Shown here: piece after piece, positions 62,601-64,000 of the stretch
How positions within the stretch are numbered: the stretch's first letter is position 1
Layout: every line of letters starts with the position of its first letter
Assembly: GCF_001039355.2 (NCBI RefSeq)
Contig: NW_019774591.1
Span: 337,677 to 401,676 of the forward strand
Reading direction: 5' to 3'
From: Lingula anatina
Lineage: Eukaryota > Brachiopoda > Lingulata > Lingulida > Lingulidae
Length of the DNA stretch: 64,000 bases
Notes under the pieces: model-generated
Seen by the model: only the letters and a program-made list of their open reading frames with translations
Database searches by the model: none
What the model was told of the DNA's origin: nothing
Position numbers and translations under genes: made by a program

Positions 62601-63402
62601 TAAAGGTGAAAAAAAAAAGAACATTTTAATCAGAATGTCCATATATATCTCTCTTTTCCTATCTTGGTGCTTCATTATCCTTTCAAAACACCCGGCAGCA
62701 TTTCCCAGGTGATATAATGCATAGATGGGATGAAGTGGGTCCAAGTGGCGCAAAAAGGCTGTCAGCCTATCTCTCCTCTCCCTCCTGGGGTACACTGTAG
62801 CGATGTGTAAACTTGTGTCTAATGGCTGTGACAATAGTCGGGATAGCTTAGGAGGTACTCTCTCTCCGAGCATTGTTTCCTTAAGCCCTTCTGCACACAG
62901 TATGTCATCATCAAACATGCAAGGTAGAGAGATAATTAAGAAGGGGATGATCCTTCAACCACAAAGAGATTCTATGCCTAAAAGCCCTTTAAGTGAGCGT
63001 CCATTTTTCTCCTAAAATGCCCAACGGGTTTTCTGTCAAAGGTGGCCTCCTTCAGGGGATAAAGTTGTGTTTATTTATGGAAATGCTGGAAGCTGGTTTC
63101 TTTTAGGATGCCACCACTGAGAGAGTTGAACAGTTCTTTTTATTTGGATGAACTCTTTATGTCACAGTCCTTGTTGCTTATCTTATTATTTCAGAGACAG
63201 TTTGTCATCGAAAAGAGATTCTCGGTGATATAGTCAATGAATCTGGTAAATACATGAATTCAGGTGAAATATTGGACTTCTAGGTGCTTTATTGTCTGTT
63301 AAAGCTCTACATATACTGTTCATTTTAGTATTTTTTTGTACAGAAAAGTGATAATTTTGGATGCTATTGATGGTAATTATTATTTTATAGAAATGTGTAG
63401 TT
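59618..63402. repeat. 1.89-kb near-identical direct repeat joined at an N
   Basis: Copy 1 (about 59618-61511) and copy 2 (61513-63402) align with constant offset 1891 and essentially no differences outside the starting G-run (one G/A at 59729 against 61620 was noticed). The join is an N beside a G homopolymer. Confidence 0.92.
60026..60190. repeat. GTAGCCAG-type element copy, opposite orientation
   Basis: GGCCTGTAGACAGCAATTTC then AAAGGGGGTGGGTTC, a long T-run, GTGGACCTTTTATAATGAAA and TTACCCAGAGCC reverse the order of the family blocks. The same element recurs at about 61917-62081 in the second copy of the direct repeat. Confidence 0.65.
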
Positions 63403-63791
63403 GATCTCAGTTAAGAACCATGTAGGCATGTGTGAAAATCTGTCATCCTGTAACCATTTCAATGTGGGCAGTTGCGGTATCTATTGACATACAAGGAAGC
63501 TATCTATGACATAAAGTTCCACATGTTTTACCAGCACTTATGCTATCTATATGATGACTACTATGACTGTCTCGCCTGGATTAGATAGTGGGTATTTTAT
63601 TGGCTACTATTGGTTTGAAATCCGGGTTTGAAATATAGATTAATATCAATGAGGGTAAGGGAATGTCACATTAAAATTGACAAGCTAGTTTTTATTGGGT
63701 TTTCAGTAGATAATTTCGGTTCAAATTTAGCATACATGTAATAATTCCTGACAAGTGTTGCTAATTTACAATATCTTAAAGGGTTTGCTTN

Positions 63792-64000
63792 GCTGTCCTT
63801 GCATGGGCCTGGCTCGCTTTCTCTTCTCTCCCTAATCCTCCCATTGTCCGGAGACTCTCGTTGTCAAACATGCCAACGAAATGGATGGAGTCCCTGTGTA
63901 CACAACTGAAATGGACATTCTGAAATTTACACAGCGAGGATGATGTAAAATCTGGACGGACTTATTCAAATACTCGTCTCTTCTCTTCAAGTAATCTCCA
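63792..64000. repeat. Third, partial copy of the 1.89-kb repeat
   Basis: From the base after the N at 63791 the sequence repeats 59729 onward (GCTGTCCTTGCATGGGCCTG) to the end of the window. It matches copy 1, not copy 2, in its first base (G at 59729, A in copy 2). Confidence 0.9.

Larger units (their letters stand above)
57782..64000 (+). other. Probable first intron of the PRDM3/16 gene
   Basis: No exon recognised. The first 1.8 kb are AT-rich unique sequence. From about 59618 the sequence becomes a direct repeat with two N joins (61512, 63791), which probably reflects assembly rather than biology. A minus-strand open frame of 151 codons (60572-61027, repeated at 62463-62918) has no recognisable domain. 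Confidence 0.5.

Overview
This is a eukaryotic nuclear window from an animal. Coding sequence is split by GT-AG introns, AT-rich microsatellites and short inverted-repeat transposons are common, and every recognisable gene is metazoan: GPR157, an adhesion-type GPCR with a somatomedin-B-like module, a GT10 fucosyltransferase, CEP15/C3orf14, trifunctional GART, the GDP-fucose transporter, sulfotransferases, spermidine synthase and the PRDM3/16 first exon. The gene set and repeats suggest a marine invertebrate (an invertebrate deuterostome or a lophotrochozoan). I cannot name the species. All gene identities come from reading translated exons; no search was run.

Layout. 1-2.4 kb: no gene seen. 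2.46-5.34 kb (+): GPR157, four coding exons, a TATA box and a probable 5'UTR intron. 7.4-8.0 kb: a tandem duplication carrying two TATA boxes, upstream of an adhesion-type GPCR gene (8486-12315, +, two exons). 13.9-15.2 kb (+): intronless fucosyltransferase. 17.2-18.6 kb (-): a five-exon gene for a 130-residue coiled protein matching CEP15/C3orf14. 19.3-29.9 kb (+): GART in 20 exons, 1008 residues. 33.2-34.2 kb (+): intronless GDP-fucose transporter SLC35C1. 35.2-42.6 kb (+): two tandem sulfotransferase genes with matching exon lengths; the second carries a 551-bp inverted-repeat transposon in exon 1. 43.3-46.6 kb (-): spermidine synthase. 46.6-57.7 kb: repeat-rich gene desert. 57.745 kb (+): first coding exon of a PRDM3/PRDM16 (MECOM-type) gene, whose first intron fills the rest of the window.

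How the genes relate. Fucosyltransferase (uses GDP-fucose), SLC35C1 (imports GDP-fucose into the Golgi) and two PAPS-type sulfotransferases lie within 29 kb on the same strand. This is suggestive of a glycan-decoration neighbourhood, but GART and CEP15 intervene and co-function is inference. GART and spermidine synthase are housekeeping enzymes of purine and polyamine synthesis.

Assembly caution. Three single N bases (50482, 61512, 63791) all sit at junctions between near-identical direct repeats (about 0.33 kb and 1.89 kb). These look like haplotype or overlap joins rather than real duplications.
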